A DNA stretch of 64,000 nt, from positions 1,247,501 through 1,311,500 of the forward strand of contig NZ_MUYE01000001.1 of assembly GCF_002022445.1 (NCBI RefSeq). The letters run 5' to 3'. The DNA is from Bartonella sp. AR 15-3. Lineage in GTDB: Bacteria; Pseudomonadota; Alphaproteobacteria; Rhizobiales; Rhizobiaceae. Made by a program: the position numbers and the translations under genes. This document shows, piece after piece, positions 26,352 to 36,361 of this stretch (position 1 is its first letter; each line of letters starts with the position of its first letter). The notes below the pieces were generated by a model that was not told the origin of the DNA, did not search any database, and saw nothing but the letters and a program-made list of their open reading frames with translations.

Positions 26352-28943
26352 TTATTTTTCGCTTTCTGTTTCAGAGGAAAAGATCAATTGCTCTCCTTCT
26401 TTTGTAATTGTCACAATTGTATTATCATGAATTGTACCCTTTAAAATGCTTTCCGCGAGAGGATCTTGAATTTCTCTTTGCATCATTCGCTTTAATGGCC
26501 GCGCCCCATAAAGGGGATCATAGCCTTTATGGGCAAGCAATGTTCGCGCTTCTGGTGTGATCTGCAAGGTAATTTTGCGTTCATTGAGTAAATTTTGTAA
26601 ATGTTGGATTTGAAGAGCGACGATTGCTTCGATATCTTTCCGCTGTAATCTTTGAAAGAGAATAATTTCATCGACACGATTAAGAAATTCTGGTCGGAAA
26701 GCAGCTTTTACCACTTGCATCACTTCATCTCTTGCTTGATGTGTTATTTGCCCTTCCGGCAATGTGGTCAAGATTTCAGCACCGAGATTAGAAGTCATAA
26801 CGAGGACGGTATTTCGAAAATCGACGGTTCGTCCTTGACTATCTGTCAAACGTCCTTCATCAAGTACTTGAAGAAGCAGATTAAAAATATCGGGATGCGC
26901 TTTTTCAATTTCGTCAAATAAAATGACCTGATAGGGTCTCCGTCTGACAGCTTCAGTGAGGAGACCTCCCTCTTCATATCCGATATATCCTGGGGGAGCA
27001 CCAATCAAACGCGCTCCAGCGTGTTTTTCCATATATTCGGACATATCAATCCGCAACATAGCCTGAGCATCTTGAAACAAAAAAGCAGCGAGTGCTTTTG
27101 TGAGTTCAGTTTTTCCAACACCTGTTGGCCCTAAGAACATAAAAGACCCGATAGGACGATTAGGATCTTGTAATCCGGCACGCGCGCGTCGTACAGCACG
27201 TGCAATAGCATGTACAGCTTCAGCCTGTCCTACTACTCGTTTTCCGATTTCGTCTTCCATCCGCAATAATTTTTCTCGTTCACCTTCGAGCATCCGATCA
27301 ACAGGGATTCCTGTCCATCGTGAAACGATTTGTGCAATATGTTCGGCCTTAACAATTTCTTCGACGAGATTATTTTGTTGGTCATCATTTTCAGCAACAT
27401 TAAGTTGTTTTTCGAGTTCAGGAATGACACTATAGGCGAGTTCACCAGCGCGTTGGAACTGTCCATTTCGCTGTGCAATAGCCAAAGCATTTCGTGCTTC
27501 TTCGAGTTGTTTTTTCAGATCAGCAGCATAACCTAATTTTTGTTTTTCGGCCTGCCAAGCTTGTGTCATTTCTGCTGAGCTTTTTTCCAATGTTTCGAGT
27601 TCAGCTTGAACGATTTTCAATCGTTCTTTTGCTGTGGAATCAACTTCTGTTTTTAAAGCTTCCTGTTCGATTTTCAACTGCATGATACGTCGATCAATTG
27701 CATCGAGTTCTTCTGGTTTTGAATCGACCTGCATTCGCAAACGTGCGGCTGCTTCATCGATCAAATCGATTGCTTTATCAGGCAAAAAGCGATCTGCAAT
27801 ATAGCGATGAGACAATCGTGCAGCAGCAATCAAAGCACTATCAGCCAAGCGTACTTTGTGATGTTGTTCGTATTTTTCTTTGATTCCGCGCAAGATAGAG
27901 ATACTGTCTTCTACAGTTGGCTCAGGAACAAAGACGGGTTGGAAACGTCGCGCTAAAGCGGCATCTTTTTCAACATATTTTCGATATTCATCGAGCGTTG
28001 TTGCCCCTACACAATGGAGCTCACCGCGGGCAAGAGCGGGTTTAAGCAAATTGGAAGCATCCATAGGCCCATCGGATTTTCCGGCTCCTACAAGATTATG
28101 CAATTCATCGATGAAGAGAATAATTTGTCCATTTTCGGCTTGAACGTCTGTGAGTACAGCTTTCAAACGTTCTTCAAACTCGCCTCGATATTTTGCTCCG
28201 GCGATAAGCGCTCCCATATCGAGAGCATAGAGTTGTTTATCCCGCAATGTTTCGGGAACATCACCATTGACAATGCGGAGAGCTAATCCTTCAACAATAG
28301 CGGTTTTTCCAACTCCTGGTTCTCCTATTAATACGGGATTATTTTTGGTCCGTCGCGATAAAACTTGAACAGTTCTTCTAATTTCTTCTTCTCGTCCAAT
28401 CACAGGATCGAGTTTTCCCTCTCGTGCTTCTTTTGTCAAATCACGTGCATATTTTTCTAAGGCTTCATATTGGCTTTCAGCATGACGACTTGTTGCCACC
28501 TTTCCTTTTCGCATTGTCTTGATGGCTTGCTCAAGAGCCTGAGCTGTTACTCCCCCTGTTGTCAAAATATCGGCTGTTTTTGCATTTTTCTCGAGGAGCA
28601 AAGCTTGTAGAGCGCGTTCTACTGTTACAAATTGATCACCTTCTTTTTGGGCGATTTCTTCTGCTTTTGTAAAAACTTTTGCTAAAGGCTGAGACATATA
28701 GAGCTGTCCATTTCCGCCTTGTACTTTTGGCAAAGCATCGAGAGCTTCTTTGAGCTCTTTTTGAATAGCTGGCAAATTGCCTCCTGCCTTTTGGATCAAA
28801 GAAACTGCCAAACCTTGACTATCTTCCAAAAGCACTTTCAAGAAATGTTCAGGCATAAACTGTTGATGATCAGAAGAAAGAGCACTGCCTTGCGCTGCTT
28901 GTAAAAAACCTTGAAGCCGTTCGCTATATTTTTCCAAATTCAT
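26352..28943 (-). CDS. clpB: ATP-dependent chaperone ClpB
   Basis: 863 residues, full length for the family. N-terminal Clp_N repeats (1-150), first AAA+ module with Walker A GEPGVGKT (about 206) and [13 protein letters not shown], a long middle coiled-coil domain (about 400-525) that binds DnaK, and second AAA+ module with GPTGVGKT (about 604). ClpB works with DnaK to dissolve protein aggregates after heat stress. A CTTGAA element on the minus strand at 29021-29016 could belong to an RpoH promoter, but the -10 is unclear. Confidence 0.97.
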   Translation of the reverse strand: MNLEKYSERLQGFLQAAQGSALSSDHQQFMPEHFLKVLLEDSQGLAVSLIQKAGGNLPAIQKELKEALDALPKVQGGNGQLYMSQPLAKVFTKAEEIAQKEGDQFVTVERALQALLLEKNAKTADILTTGGVTAQALEQAIKTMRKGKVATSRHAESQYEALEKYARDLTKEAREGKLDPVIGREEEIRRTVQVLSRRTKNNPVLIGEPGVGKTAIVEGLALRIVNGDVPETLRDKQLYALDMGALIAGAKYRGEFEERLKAVLTDVQAENGQIILFIDELHNLVGAGKSDGPMDASNLLKPALARGELHCVGATTLDEYRKYVEKDAALARRFQPVFVPEPTVEDSISILRGIKEKYEQHHKVRLADSALIAAARLSHRYIADRFLPDKAIDLIDEAAARLRMQVDSKPEELDAIDRRIMQLKIEQEALKTEVDSTAKERLKIVQAELETLEKSSAEMTQAWQAEKQKLGYAADLKKQLEEARNALAIAQRNGQFQRAGELAYSVIPELEKQLNVAENDDQQNNLVEEIVKAEHIAQIVSRWTGIPVDRMLEGEREKLLRMEDEIGKRVVGQAEAVHAIARAVRRARAGLQDPNRPIGSFMFLGPTGVGKTELTKALAAFLFQDAQAMLRIDMSEYMEKHAGARLIGAPPGYIGYEEGGLLTEAVRRRPYQVILFDEIEKAHPDIFNLLLQVLDEGRLTDSQGRTVDFRNTVLVMTSNLGAEILTTLPEGQITHQARDEVMQVVKAAFRPEFLNRVDEIILFQRLQRKDIEAIVALQIQHLQNLLNERKITLQITPEARTLLAHKGYDPLYGARPLKRMMQREIQDPLAESILKGTIHDNTIVTITKEGEQLIFSSETESEK

Positions 28944-29672
28944 TTTTTTTCTTTCTCTTTGCCATTACAGACTCTTTGTCTTCACGAGTTTGCACTTTAC
29001 CGCTGAATGTCTCTTTTCAAGCACCTTAACGATCTTCTACACACCCATAAACAACAATTTATTTTAATCATAAGGAAATATGGGAACATCCTCTCGCTAT
29101 AGCAAGAGGAAAACAAAACCTCATCTGAAAAGAAAAGCCTTTTCCCCTCCACAGAGCTTCCCCATGGCTTCTCCCAACATCCCCCACATTCTTTCCCACA
29201 GAGCGTCCCTCATGCATGCTCTTACAATTATTTTTAAGAGCATCATAACACTAGATTAAAGAAAAAAATTATACTGGAATATCTCCTTTTTTCTATTTTA
29301 TTCTGAATATATCGCAAGCATAAGACTCATTTTACCGAAATCCAAACTGGATATAACAAGCATAGAAAAGCGCATAATGTAATACTTTAAACGTTTCTAC
29401 CCAATACTCTTATAGACTGATATCAAGCGCATTTGTACCGTTGTTGTTTTGGGACGGATAAAAGGAAGAAAATAAAAGAACAAACAGAACACTGACTCAT
29501 ATTTTCGAGACAACTAACGCAAATAGCGCTTATATAAAGCATTCACGCCCTGATAGGAGTAAAGCGATCCGTTAAAAATCTAAAAGCCTTTAATTTTAGC
29601 TACAAATATAGTGGTAGCACAAGGGTAGCATAAGGGTAGTCATTTTCCCTTTTGAAATATTCTTATTTTCAT
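28944..29672. other. Long intergenic region upstream of clpB
   Basis: 729 bases. Holds the clpB promoter region, and a perfect 9-bp stem ATGCTCTTA / TAAGAGCAT with 10-base loop at 29216-29243. Near 29610-29640 there are three short copies of a GGTAGCA/GGGTAG motif. No gene seen. Confidence 0.5.
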
Positions 29673-29897
29673 TCACTCTTCTTCATCAGTTTTTTGAGGT
29701 GGCGGAGGCAAAATATAGGCCCCAGAAAGCCAACGGTTTAGATCGATTGCACGACACCGCGCTGAACAAAAAGGATAAGAATCCTGCTGAGACATTTTTC
29801 CACATTCTGGACAAGGGCGTGATGGACGCAGATTATTTTTTTGCAATGGTGGTTGATATATTTCTGTTTTTTTTTCGTCTTTCCTGCGCTGTTTCAT
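29673..29897 (-). CDS. yacG: DNA gyrase inhibitor YacG (zinc protein)
   Basis: 74 residues. Zinc-binding CPECGK (34-39) and [18 protein letters not shown] (about 49-66) are the YacG signature. In E. coli YacG binds GyrB and inhibits gyrase. It ends the infA-maf-yacG run on the minus strand, the usual order in Rhizobiales, with a 77-base gap from maf. Confidence 0.9.
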   Translation of the reverse strand: MKQRRKDEKKTEIYQPPLQKNNLRPSRPCPECGKMSQQDSYPFCSARCRAIDLNRWLSGAYILPPPPQKTDEEE

Positions 29898-29974
29898 TGT
29901 TTTTCAAGACGCCTTTTTTTCTGCAAATTCTTGTTTCTTTTGCTTGTACCCATTAAATTTCCGCCCATTTTGTC

Positions 29975-30604
29975 TTATCCACAAAAATTTTTGTCCCAAT
30001 GATTAAGCAATGGATACTGATAAGCCATTAAGAGATCCATTGTTTCAGCTAAAGGGAGTCCCACGACATTGGAGTAAGAGCCCTTTATATTTGTCACAAA
30101 AGCCCCGGCTTTTCCTTGAATGGCGTATCCCCCGGCTTTTCCTTCCCATTCTCCAGAAACCATATAGGCCTCCATCATTATTTTAGTTAACCGTTTAAAC
30201 CGCACAGAAGTTTCAACCAATTTGCTTTTTATTTTTCCATGTTCATTCAAGAGACACACAGCACTATATACCTTATGAGCTCTCCCTGAAAGGAAGCGCA
30301 AACATTCGTATGCTTCCTCTTCTCCCTCTGCTTTAGGAAAAATGACACGCCCCACTGCCACTACCGTATCTGCGGCTAAAATTAAATATTTTTTTGGATT
30401 ATTTTTCTGATCTCTTAACCAATTTTCCTGTGCTGCGAGGGCTTTTGTTTTTGCTAAACGCTTTGCCAAATTTGCCGGATGCTCTCTTAATTTTGGCGTT
30501 TCATCAATATTGGTTGCATAAACAAACTCTGGATCAACACCTATTTGTGCGAGCAGCATTAAACGGCGTGGAGAAGCAGAAGCAAGAACCAAATTGATAT
30601 CCAT
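29975..30604 (-). CDS. maf: Maf-like nucleoside triphosphate pyrophosphatase
   Basis: 209 residues from the chosen start. N-terminal LASASPRRLMLLAQIG is the Maf signature; the central LAADTVVAVG and the later KAGGYAIQGKAGAFV are also conserved. Maf proteins hydrolyse non-canonical or modified NTPs to monophosphates. I chose ATG 30604 (MDINLVLASASPRR) because AAAGGGG lies about 8 bases upstream and homologues begin near here; an ATG 36 bases upstream is possible. Confidence 0.92.
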   Translation of the reverse strand: MDINLVLASASPRRLMLLAQIGVDPEFVYATNIDETPKLREHPANLAKRLAKTKALAAQENWLRDQKNNPKKYLILAADTVVAVGRVIFPKAEGEEEAYECLRFLSGRAHKVYSAVCLLNEHGKIKSKLVETSVRFKRLTKIMMEAYMVSGEWEGKAGGYAIQGKAGAFVTNIKGSYSNVVGLPLAETMDLLMAYQYPLLNHWDKNFCG

Positions 30605-30839
30605 GATAGAACCCCTTTCACCAATCTTGAGCGCATACATTTTGTCCCAACATCCCCGCTTTATTTAAATTCTTTATTTTTCACACCTTTATATTTTTTA
30701 TTTTGTGCCTCATCATTCGACCACTTAAAGAATTGCATATTCCTTAACTTAAATTTTTTACAGAATTTCATTGTGCAACAAAGTTGGCTAATGTGAGGAA
30801 TATTAATTGATTTTTGATACAGAATTTTCCTTTTAATGA

Positions 30840-31058
30840 TTATTTATAGCGATATGTAATTCGTCCTTTTGATAAATCATAAGGGGTCATTTCCACCATA
30901 ATTTTATCACCGACTAAGACACGAATACGGTTTTTGCGCATCCTTCCGGCAGTATGAGCAATAATTTCATGATCATTTTCTAATTTTACGCGAAACATTG
31001 CGTTTGGTAAAAGTTCTGTAACAATTCCAGAAAACTCCAGCACTTCTTCTTTAGACAT
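30840..31058 (-). CDS. infA: Translation initiation factor IF-1
   Basis: 72 residues, the usual length: one S1/OB-fold domain ([57 protein letters not shown]). It binds the ribosomal A site during initiation. A ribosome site (AAGGAAA) lies upstream; first gene of infA-maf-yacG, with a 235-base gap to maf that probably contains a second promoter. Confidence 0.98.
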   Translation of the reverse strand: MSKEEVLEFSGIVTELLPNAMFRVKLENDHEIIAHTAGRMRKNRIRVLVGDKIMVEMTPYDLSKGRITYRYK

Positions 31059-31478
31059 AAAAATTGATTTCCTTTTATAGCGTATGTCGTTGATTTTATA
31101 TAATAAGTTATCGTTGTTTCTCCATATCTTATTTTTTTGATTTTGTGAACAGGGATTTAACAGAGAAAGAGAGATTTTCTTTATATACTGTTAGTGAGAG
31201 TATTTTTATTTTTTCTTCTCCTCACATTTAATTTCATATGGTCACTTTTCACGACAAAACAAAAGCCAAAACAAAAACCAATCTTGAGACAATAACTGTA
31301 CTTTCTGTTCTTCACTTTTCTTCTTAATAAGACCATTATTCTATGGTTTTTTATTGATAGTCTGCTTTTTTTATCTTTTTTTCTTAAAAATTTACTTTCT
31401 TTTCTTAAAGGGAATAAAAATCTATTAATTAACTTTGCAAAAAAGCGATAAAACTTTTAAAAGCGATTGAATCGCCCT
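31059..31478. other. Divergent infA-purE intergenic region
   Basis: Very T-rich on the plus strand. Contains the promoters of infA and purE; no RNA gene or repeat noticed. I see no recognisable PurR-type operator or purine riboswitch. Confidence 0.4.
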
Positions 31479-31507
31479 TTGACAATACATAAAGTACCCA
31501 TTGCTAG
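31479..31507 (+). promoter_or_regulatory. Sigma-70 type promoter of purEK
   Basis: TTGACA at 31479-31484, 17-base spacer, TGCTAG at 31502-31507, about 38 bases before the purE start. The -35 is perfect; the -10 is moderate. Confidence 0.5.
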
Positions 31508-31544
31508 AGAACTAAGCCTCTTGCGAAATGAAAAAGGAGATTAA

Positions 31545-32054
31545 ATGGCTGAAAAATTGTATGACGTAGCACTTTTAATGGGGAGCCAATCTGATTGGCA
31601 TACCATGCGCCATAGCTCAGATATTTTAACTCACCTTGGCATTTCTCATCTCACACAAATCATTTCGGCGCATCGCACACCTGAACGGCTTTACCAATTT
31701 GCAAAAGATGCAAAAGCTTCTGGTTTTAAAGTTTTGATTGCTGGCGCTGGAGGAGCAGCGCATCTTCCTGGTATGTTGGCATCTCTTACACTTTTACCTG
31801 TTTTTGGCGTTCCGATTCACTCTCAAGCTTTATCGGGTCAAGATTCTTTGCTTTCGATTGTACAAATGCCGGCAGGTGTACCGGTTGGCACTTTAGCAAT
31901 CGGCAAAGCAGGAGCAATTAATGCAGCTCTTTTATCTGCAGCAGTTCTTGCGGTTTACGATGATGTTTTATCCGAACGTTTACAGCACTGGCGTGCAGAA
32001 CAAACAGCCAACGTAGCAATAACTCCAACGATGGAAAGTGAAGATATCTTATGA
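31545..32054 (+). CDS. purE: N5-carboxyaminoimidazole ribonucleotide mutase
   Basis: 169 residues. Class I Pur[14 protein letters not shown] binds the phosphate, [13 protein letters not shown] contains the conserved SAHRTP motif, and [15 protein letters not shown] follows. It converts N5-CAIR to CAIR in purine synthesis, after PurK. Good ribosome site AAAGGAG 7 bases before ATG. The last 30 codons are the source of an imperfect duplicate lying between purE and purK. Confidence 0.97.
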   Translation: MAEKLYDVALLMGSQSDWHTMRHSSDILTHLGISHLTQIISAHRTPERLYQFAKDAKASGFKVLIAGAGGAAHLPGMLASLTLLPVFGVPIHSQALSGQDSLLSIVQMPAGVPVGTLAIGKAGAINAALLSAAVLAVYDDVLSERLQHWRAEQTANVAITPTMESEDIL

Positions 32055-32150
32055 TAATGTTGTTTTATCCAAATATTTACAGCAGCAGCATAAAAAAGGA
32101 ACAACTCACGTAGCAACAACTCCAATGATGGAAAATAAAGATGTCTTATT
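31955..32150 (+). repeat. Imperfect ~97-bp tandem duplication of the purE 3' end
   Basis: The 3' end of purE (about 31955-32052) recurs in degenerate form at about 32053-32150. Matching landmarks 97-98 bases apart are GTTTTATCC, TTACAGCA, ACGTAGCAA, ACTCCAA.GATGGAAA and GAAGATATCTTAT/AAAGATGTCTTAT. The second copy supplies the start codon region of purK. Confidence 0.75.
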
Positions 32151-33256
32151 ATTTTGAAGACTTATATTCTGACAAAACTATTGGCCTTCTTGGAGGCGGT
32201 CAATTAGCGCGAATGTTAGCGCTTGCAGCAGCGGAATTTGGTTTTAAGACGGTTGTTCTGAGTCCTGAGATTGATTGTCCTGCATCTCAAATTAGCACAG
32301 AGCATATTCTTGCTTCGTATGAGGATGAAGCAGCGTTAACACATCTTCTTTCCGTTTGCAATGTGATAAGCTATGAGTTTGAACATCTCCCTTTGCAAAC
32401 AGCAGAGTATATTGAACAAAAAAGTTATCTTTATCCTTCTTCTCAGATTTTGAAGATTTCACAAGATCGCGTTCTTGAGAAAAAATTTCTGAACGATCAT
32501 GGGATTCGAACGGCTAAATGGTATGCGGTTCATGACCGAAATTCTCTTATTGAGGGTTTATCGGCCTTGGGGGGGAGCGGTCTTTTGAAGACGCGCCGTT
32601 TTGGTTATGATGGCAAACATCAAATTGGTCTTCACCATCCGAGTGAAGAAATCATCGATAAAGCTTTAATTGCACTTGATCATCAACCTCTCATTTTAGA
32701 AGAGATTGTTCCCTTTTTGTTTGAAATATCTGTTATATCGGCATCAAATCCTCAAAAAGAGCATGCTTTTTATGATTGCTGTGAAAATCAGCATAAGAGC
32801 GGCATTCTTTATAAAACATTTGTGCCTTCACGCGCTTCACCCTTGCTCCAAGAAAAAGCACAAGAGATTAACGCTCAGATTATGGATATTCTTGATTATG
32901 TTGGTGTTCTTTGTGTTGAATTTTTTGTTTTAGCCAATGGAAATCTTTTGGTTAACGAATTAGCTCCTCGTGTGCATAATTCGGGTCATTGGACGCAAAA
33001 AGTATGCATTACTTCACAATTTGAACAGCATATCCGTGCTATTTGTGCTCTTCCTTTAGGGGACACCTCACGCCATAGCAATTGTGAGATGACAAATCTT
33101 CTTGGGATGAATTTGAAAGATTGCCAAAGTTTTTTACAGCAAAAATCAACATCCGTCCATTTATATGGCAAAACTCTCATCAAACCAAAACGCAAAATGG
33201 GTCATGTCATTCAATTAAAGGGACCAGCAACAAAATCTTCCCAAGCAAAAGAATAA
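32141..33256 (+). CDS. purK: N5-carboxyaminoimidazole ribonucleotide synthase
   Basis: 371 residues. ATP-grasp enzyme: N-terminal GLLGGGQLARMLALAAAEFG, the nucleotide-binding LLKTRRFGYDGKHQ and metal/ATP site VEFFVLANGNLLVNELAPRVHNSGHWT. It carboxylates AIR with bicarbonate and ATP to N5-CAIR, the substrate of PurE. The start lies within a degenerate duplicate of the purE tail; no strong ribosome site is present (GGAAAATAAAG, 6-16 bases upstream). Confidence 0.96.
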   Translation: MSYYFEDLYSDKTIGLLGGGQLARMLALAAAEFGFKTVVLSPEIDCPASQISTEHILASYEDEAALTHLLSVCNVISYEFEHLPLQTAEYIEQKSYLYPSSQILKISQDRVLEKKFLNDHGIRTAKWYAVHDRNSLIEGLSALGGSGLLKTRRFGYDGKHQIGLHHPSEEIIDKALIALDHQPLILEEIVPFLFEISVISASNPQKEHAFYDCCENQHKSGILYKTFVPSRASPLLQEKAQEINAQIMDILDYVGVLCVEFFVLANGNLLVNELAPRVHNSGHWTQKVCITSQFEQHIRAICALPLGDTSRHSNCEMTNLLGMNLKDCQSFLQQKSTSVHLYGKTLIKPKRKMGHVIQLKGPATKSSQAKE

Positions 33257-33601
33257 AGCCCTCAGCAGATTTTCTTAAGTAGAGAAAGAGAGCACTTCCT
33301 AAACCTCTCTCTCTTCTCCTACAACGATGCCTTCTTGCTGCAAAGTTTTCTCTTCTGCAATTCCTTACCCCAAAACTGCGTAATCAATATTGGATTAATC
33401 CAGCTCTCTTTTTCAAAAGAAATCACTCTGTAGCTCTCATACAAAAATATCAAATAAAATCATCTTCTGACAAAGCAGATATTTATCCAGTGAATCTCAA
33501 ACAGATATCGAAGATTTTATAAAAAAGTGGTTTGTGCTATTTCTCATTTTTTGGATACCTTAAAACAGTGAAACATAAAAAAATTTAGAGGGGAGAAATC
33601 A
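33257..33601. other. Intergenic region after purK
   Basis: 345 bases. A purine-rich/pyrimidine-rich pair AGAGAAAGAGAG ... CTCTCTCTCT at about 33282-33314 could form a hairpin near the end of the purEK message. Nothing else seen. Confidence 0.4.
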
Positions 33602-33850
33602 GTGAGCAAAACACAAATAGGCAAAAAACATTAGTCCTTTTTCTTTTATAGCGTCATATTTCTCAGGATAATACGAAGCATTATAGCGGCTATAAGCTTT
33701 CTTGCTCTCGTAACAATTCCTATTACAGTATCAATAATTGAAAGGAATTGGACAAAAGAACTTGTATATCTTATGCCTTGATCGCTTGTCTTCAGTTTTG
33801 GTTTTTTCCTTTTAATTTTCTTTTATGACAAACACATACGATGTCTGTCT
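33602..33850 (+). pseudogene. Broken small membrane-protein gene
   Basis: A frame starting GTG after AGGGGAG carries two in-frame stops (TAG at 33632-33634 and a TGA after YLMP) but otherwise reads as an 80-residue protein with two hydrophobic segments (IIRSIIAAISFLALVTIPITV and LVFSFGFFLLIFFY). Both stops are substitutions, not frame losses, so this is a true relic. Family not recognised; it stands at the edge of conjugation remnants. Confidence 0.5.
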
Positions 33851-33931
33851 TGAATTCTTCTTTCTATTCCACTAACAATGCTAACTAAAACCCCCTCTTG
33901 GGGAAACAAATGATCTTTAAAGAGGGGAAAA

Positions 33932-34270
33932 ATGAAAAAGTTTATTTTACTTTATATAATGGCATTGTTTACATTAACTGTCGTAGGTTATGATAATCAT
34001 CAAGAATCGGCTTAAGAACGCCTAAAGCATGCTGAAGAAAGTATAACTTTACAGATCGTGGACATGAATTTTAAGAGATAATCTAAAATGCAAGCTAAGT
34101 AAGAAAGAGATACCTATCTCTTTTCTAGAAGAAGTTTTACAAACACAAGTTGTTGTTATGACCCAGCAAGCTCAAGTTGAAGCTGAAAATACCTGTATTA
34201 AAATACCTGTATTAGAAGAAGAATTGAATGCACGATACACAGATTATGCGAAACAACTACGTGGTCATTA
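33932..34270 (+). pseudogene. Remnant of a secreted conjugation protein (TrbJ/VirB5-like)
   Basis: It begins with a good ribosome site and a signal peptide (MKKFILLYIMALFTLTVV) but stops at codon 28. After several more stops and frame changes it reads LEEVLQTQVVVMTQQ and LNARYTDYAKQLRGH-stop, which looks like the middle of a TrbJ/VirB5-type protein. These T4SS proteins sit at the pilus tip. The assignment is by weak similarity and by the neighbouring EexN and TrbL pieces. Confidence 0.4.
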
Positions 34271-34298
34271 AAGTATCAAACAAAAGAGGAATTTAATC

Positions 34299-34901
34299 AT
34301 GAATAAAGTCATTATCACAATACTCATCCTTTACACTGGAATTCTCGTTGCTGGTTGCGAAAAAACCTACAGCGTAGAGAATTTTAAGAAAGATGAAAAA
34401 TTATTAAAAGAATGGATTGCTAAGTGTGGCTTCACAGAGAATTCTAAGAATTGTCAAAATGCACGGTTAGCGGACCTTGAGCTTAATACAGAACGTAGGA
34501 AAAAAAGTGAAGAGGAACGCCATCAATATCTAGAAGAATTTGAGAAAAAACAAAAAGAAGCTGTAACTCAAGAAGAAGAAACTGTAATTCAAGAAAAGAA
34601 AGCTGTAATTCAAGAAAAGAAAGCTGTAATTCAAGAAGAAGAAGCTGTAACTCAAGAAGAAGAAGCTGCAACTAAAGAAGAAGAAGCTGTAATTCAAGAA
34701 AAGAAAGCTGTAATTCAAGAAGAAGAAGCTGTAACTCAAGAAGAAGAAGCTGCAACTAAAGAAGAAGAAGCTGTAATTCAAGAAGAGAAAGCTGTAATTC
34801 AAGAAGAAGAAGCTGCAAACGAAGCTATAATAAGAGATATGCTTAAAAAACAACAAGAAAGAATAGATAATGATTTGAGCAATCAACTCAATCAGGAATA
34901 A
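34299..34901 (+). CDS. EexN-family lipoprotein with heptad repeat expansion
   Basis: 200 residues. Signal peptide with lipobox ending LVAGC (Cys20), then EKTYSVENFKKDEKLLKEWIAKCGF and NSKNCQNARLADLEL, the EexN-type pattern with conserved cysteines. EexN proteins block entry of related conjugative elements. Residues about 87-173 are a run of 12 seven-residue repeats (KAVIQEE, EAVTQEE, EAATKEE), probably a long charged helix projecting from the membrane; ordinary EexN proteins are much shorter. Ribosome site GAGGAAT before ATG. It is the only intact gene among trb relics. Confidence 0.75.
   Translation: MNKVIITILILYTGILVAGCEKTYSVENFKKDEKLLKEWIAKCGFTENSKNCQNARLADLELNTERRKKSEEERHQYLEEFEKKQKEAVTQEEETVIQEKKAVIQEKKAVIQEEEAVTQEEEAATKEEEAVIQEKKAVIQEEEAVTQEEEAATKEEEAVIQEEKAVIQEEEAANEAIIRDMLKKQQERIDNDLSNQLNQE
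34557..34817 (+). repeat. 21-bp coding tandem repeat (12 copies)
   Basis: The unit GCTGTAATTCAAGAAGAAGA and variants repeats every 21 bases, encoding heptads. Four-heptad blocks (KAVIQEE-EAVTQEE-EAATKEE-EAVIQEK) are themselves repeated twice, showing stepwise expansion. Copy number likely varies between strains. Confidence 0.9.
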
Positions 34902-34949
34902 TCATATTTATAGATATTTGATAAAACGAGCACACACTGGCACTAGAAG

Positions 34950-35422
34950 ATCTACAGGGCCTCACCGATATCGATAAGAGTTTGATGGAGCCCATTGTAA
35001 CAATAATGGAGAGATTGGTTCGCAAAAACACGCCAATGATGCATTGTTCAAAACAATATCTACACATAACAAAAGGCATTGCAAGATGATTCACGTACTT
35101 TAGAACATCTGCAAAAAGCAGCCCAAGGAGCAGAAGGACAGTTACAGGCTATTGGTTACGCCAACCAATTTGCCAGCCAACAATCTAACCAACTTTTACA
35201 AATTCGCGCACTATTAACTGCTCAACAAACAGCTCAAGCGGCGAAGATGGCAGCTGAACTGGATGAAAAAGCACGTACTAACGCTAGAATAAAGCAACAG
35301 ACTACCTGGGAATTTAAACCAAGTCCTCCAGTAGATTGGGGACACCCCTTAAATATGGAACAACCGAAAATCCTACAGACATACAATCTGAAGAGAAACA
35401 AGATACAGAGGAATAAGATATA
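34950..35422 (+). pseudogene. TrbJ C-terminal remnant
   Basis: From 35076 the frame reads ALQDDSRTLEHLQKAAQG, then AEGQLQAIGYANQFASQQ and LLQIRALLTAQQTAQAAKM, typical of the C-terminal half of TrbJ (P-type conjugative transfer protein). Upstream the match continues in another frame (NDALFKTISTHNK), implying loss of a base near 35075, and no start or signal peptide remains. Decayed part of a conjugation operon. Confidence 0.6.
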
Positions 35423-35441
35423 GAAAAACAAGGTACTTAGT

Positions 35442-35644
35442 ATGAGATACAAACTTACTGTAGGTTTTTTATAACAGTCGGAACAGTAATATTTGTTGAT
35501 CCAGCAATGGCGCAACATGTTTCCAGTCAAGGAGTAATGGATGACGTATTGGACCATTTTCATGCCGCAACTTCTACATGGCACTTAGTAATTGGAGAAG
35601 CTGCATCTCGGCTATTCTGGGCATTGGCTACAATTTCAATGTAA
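35442..35644 (+). pseudogene. TrbL/VirB6-like N-terminal fragment
   Basis: ATG at 35442 reads MRYKLTVGFL then stops; a one-base shift at a T-run near 35467 restores TVGTVIFVDPAMAQ, a signal-peptide end, and then GVMDDVLDHFHAATSTWHLV and LFWALATISM-stop, the N-terminus of TrbL/VirB6, the polytopic T4SS channel protein. Only about 68 of several hundred residues remain; the rest is replaced by an HTH gene relic. Confidence 0.6.
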
Positions 35645-35646
35645 AG

Positions 35647-35828
35647 ACCTAGCATTGCAAGCACATGTAAGACTTTTCCAACCTGATAAGATTCTTTGCC
35701 TTTTTCTAAATCACGTATAAATCGTACACCACCCTCTGATGTAGCGGCTAACTGCTCTTGCGTTAATCCTTGTTTTTACGTGTATTTCTAACAATCAAAC
35801 ACAATATTTTTATTTTGGTCTTCATCAT
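35647..35828 (-). pseudogene. XRE/y4mF-type HTH regulator remnant
   Basis: On the minus strand the frame KQGLTQEQLAATSEGGVRFI then RDLEKGKESYQVGKVLHVLAML is a y4mF/HipB-like helix-turn-helix. The ATG at 35828 (after AAAGGG) opens a frame that matches only after skipping one base at an A-run near 35775, and the 3' end runs into the trbL relic. HipB-type proteins are antitoxins/repressors; no toxin gene is seen. Confidence 0.6.
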
Positions 35829-36157
35829 AATCATCCCTTTCGGAACGATTTTATTATTTTCTGTTTTTATTGCAGTAAAATAAACCTGTACGGGATGTTT
35901 TTATTCTGTATCTTCCAAAACCTCGTTTTTTAAGGTGAATACAAAACCTCGTTTTTAAGGTGGAGAAGAGGTCAAACGTTAAAAAAGCTTTGTAATTTTT
36001 CTTTTAGTGATGAAAAAGATTTTCAAAAAAGAGCGAATGTATTTTCGATGAAGTTAAGTGACCTCTTGCTTTCCCTATTTTTAGGACCTTCTTCTATCAA
36101 CAATCCTAAAAGACCACTCTTTCGCCGTATAGAGCATACAGATAGAGGAGAGTATAC
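35829..36157. other. Intergenic region with a 26-base direct repeat
   Basis: CAAAACCTCGTTTTTAAGGTG occurs twice, at about 35916-35937 and 35942-35962 (one extra T in the first). Each unit can fold a tiny ACCT/AGGT hairpin. Possibly a degenerate terminator or binding site. Confidence 0.5.
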
Positions 36158-36186
36158 TTGACAAAAAAAGGACTTCCTGTTATAAA
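36158..36186 (+). promoter_or_regulatory. Near-consensus sigma-70 promoter
   Basis: TTGACA (36158-36163), 17-base spacer, TATAAA (36181-36186). It points at rpmJ, 175 bases downstream, and is the strongest promoter seen in the window. The long leader contains two TTTTTTACAAC repeats; a small RNA in this leader cannot be excluded. Confidence 0.6.
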
Positions 36187-36361
36187 CTTAGAGTTTTCAC
36201 TTGCCCATTATGTTGAGAAGTTTCAGTGTTTTTTACAACGAGAAATATTTTTTACAACAAAGGTGAGGAATATTTTTGTAGTGTCTTATATTTCAAGAGC
36301 ATAATCTTCTTCTTTTAAGAAAATAACATTTTGCTCATAGTGTATGTAAACGGTGATGATG

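Noticed and set aside
34530-34886. Minus-strand frame of 118 codons, rich in Phe, Ser and Leu
   Set aside because: Mirror of the 21-bp repeat in the EexN-like gene.
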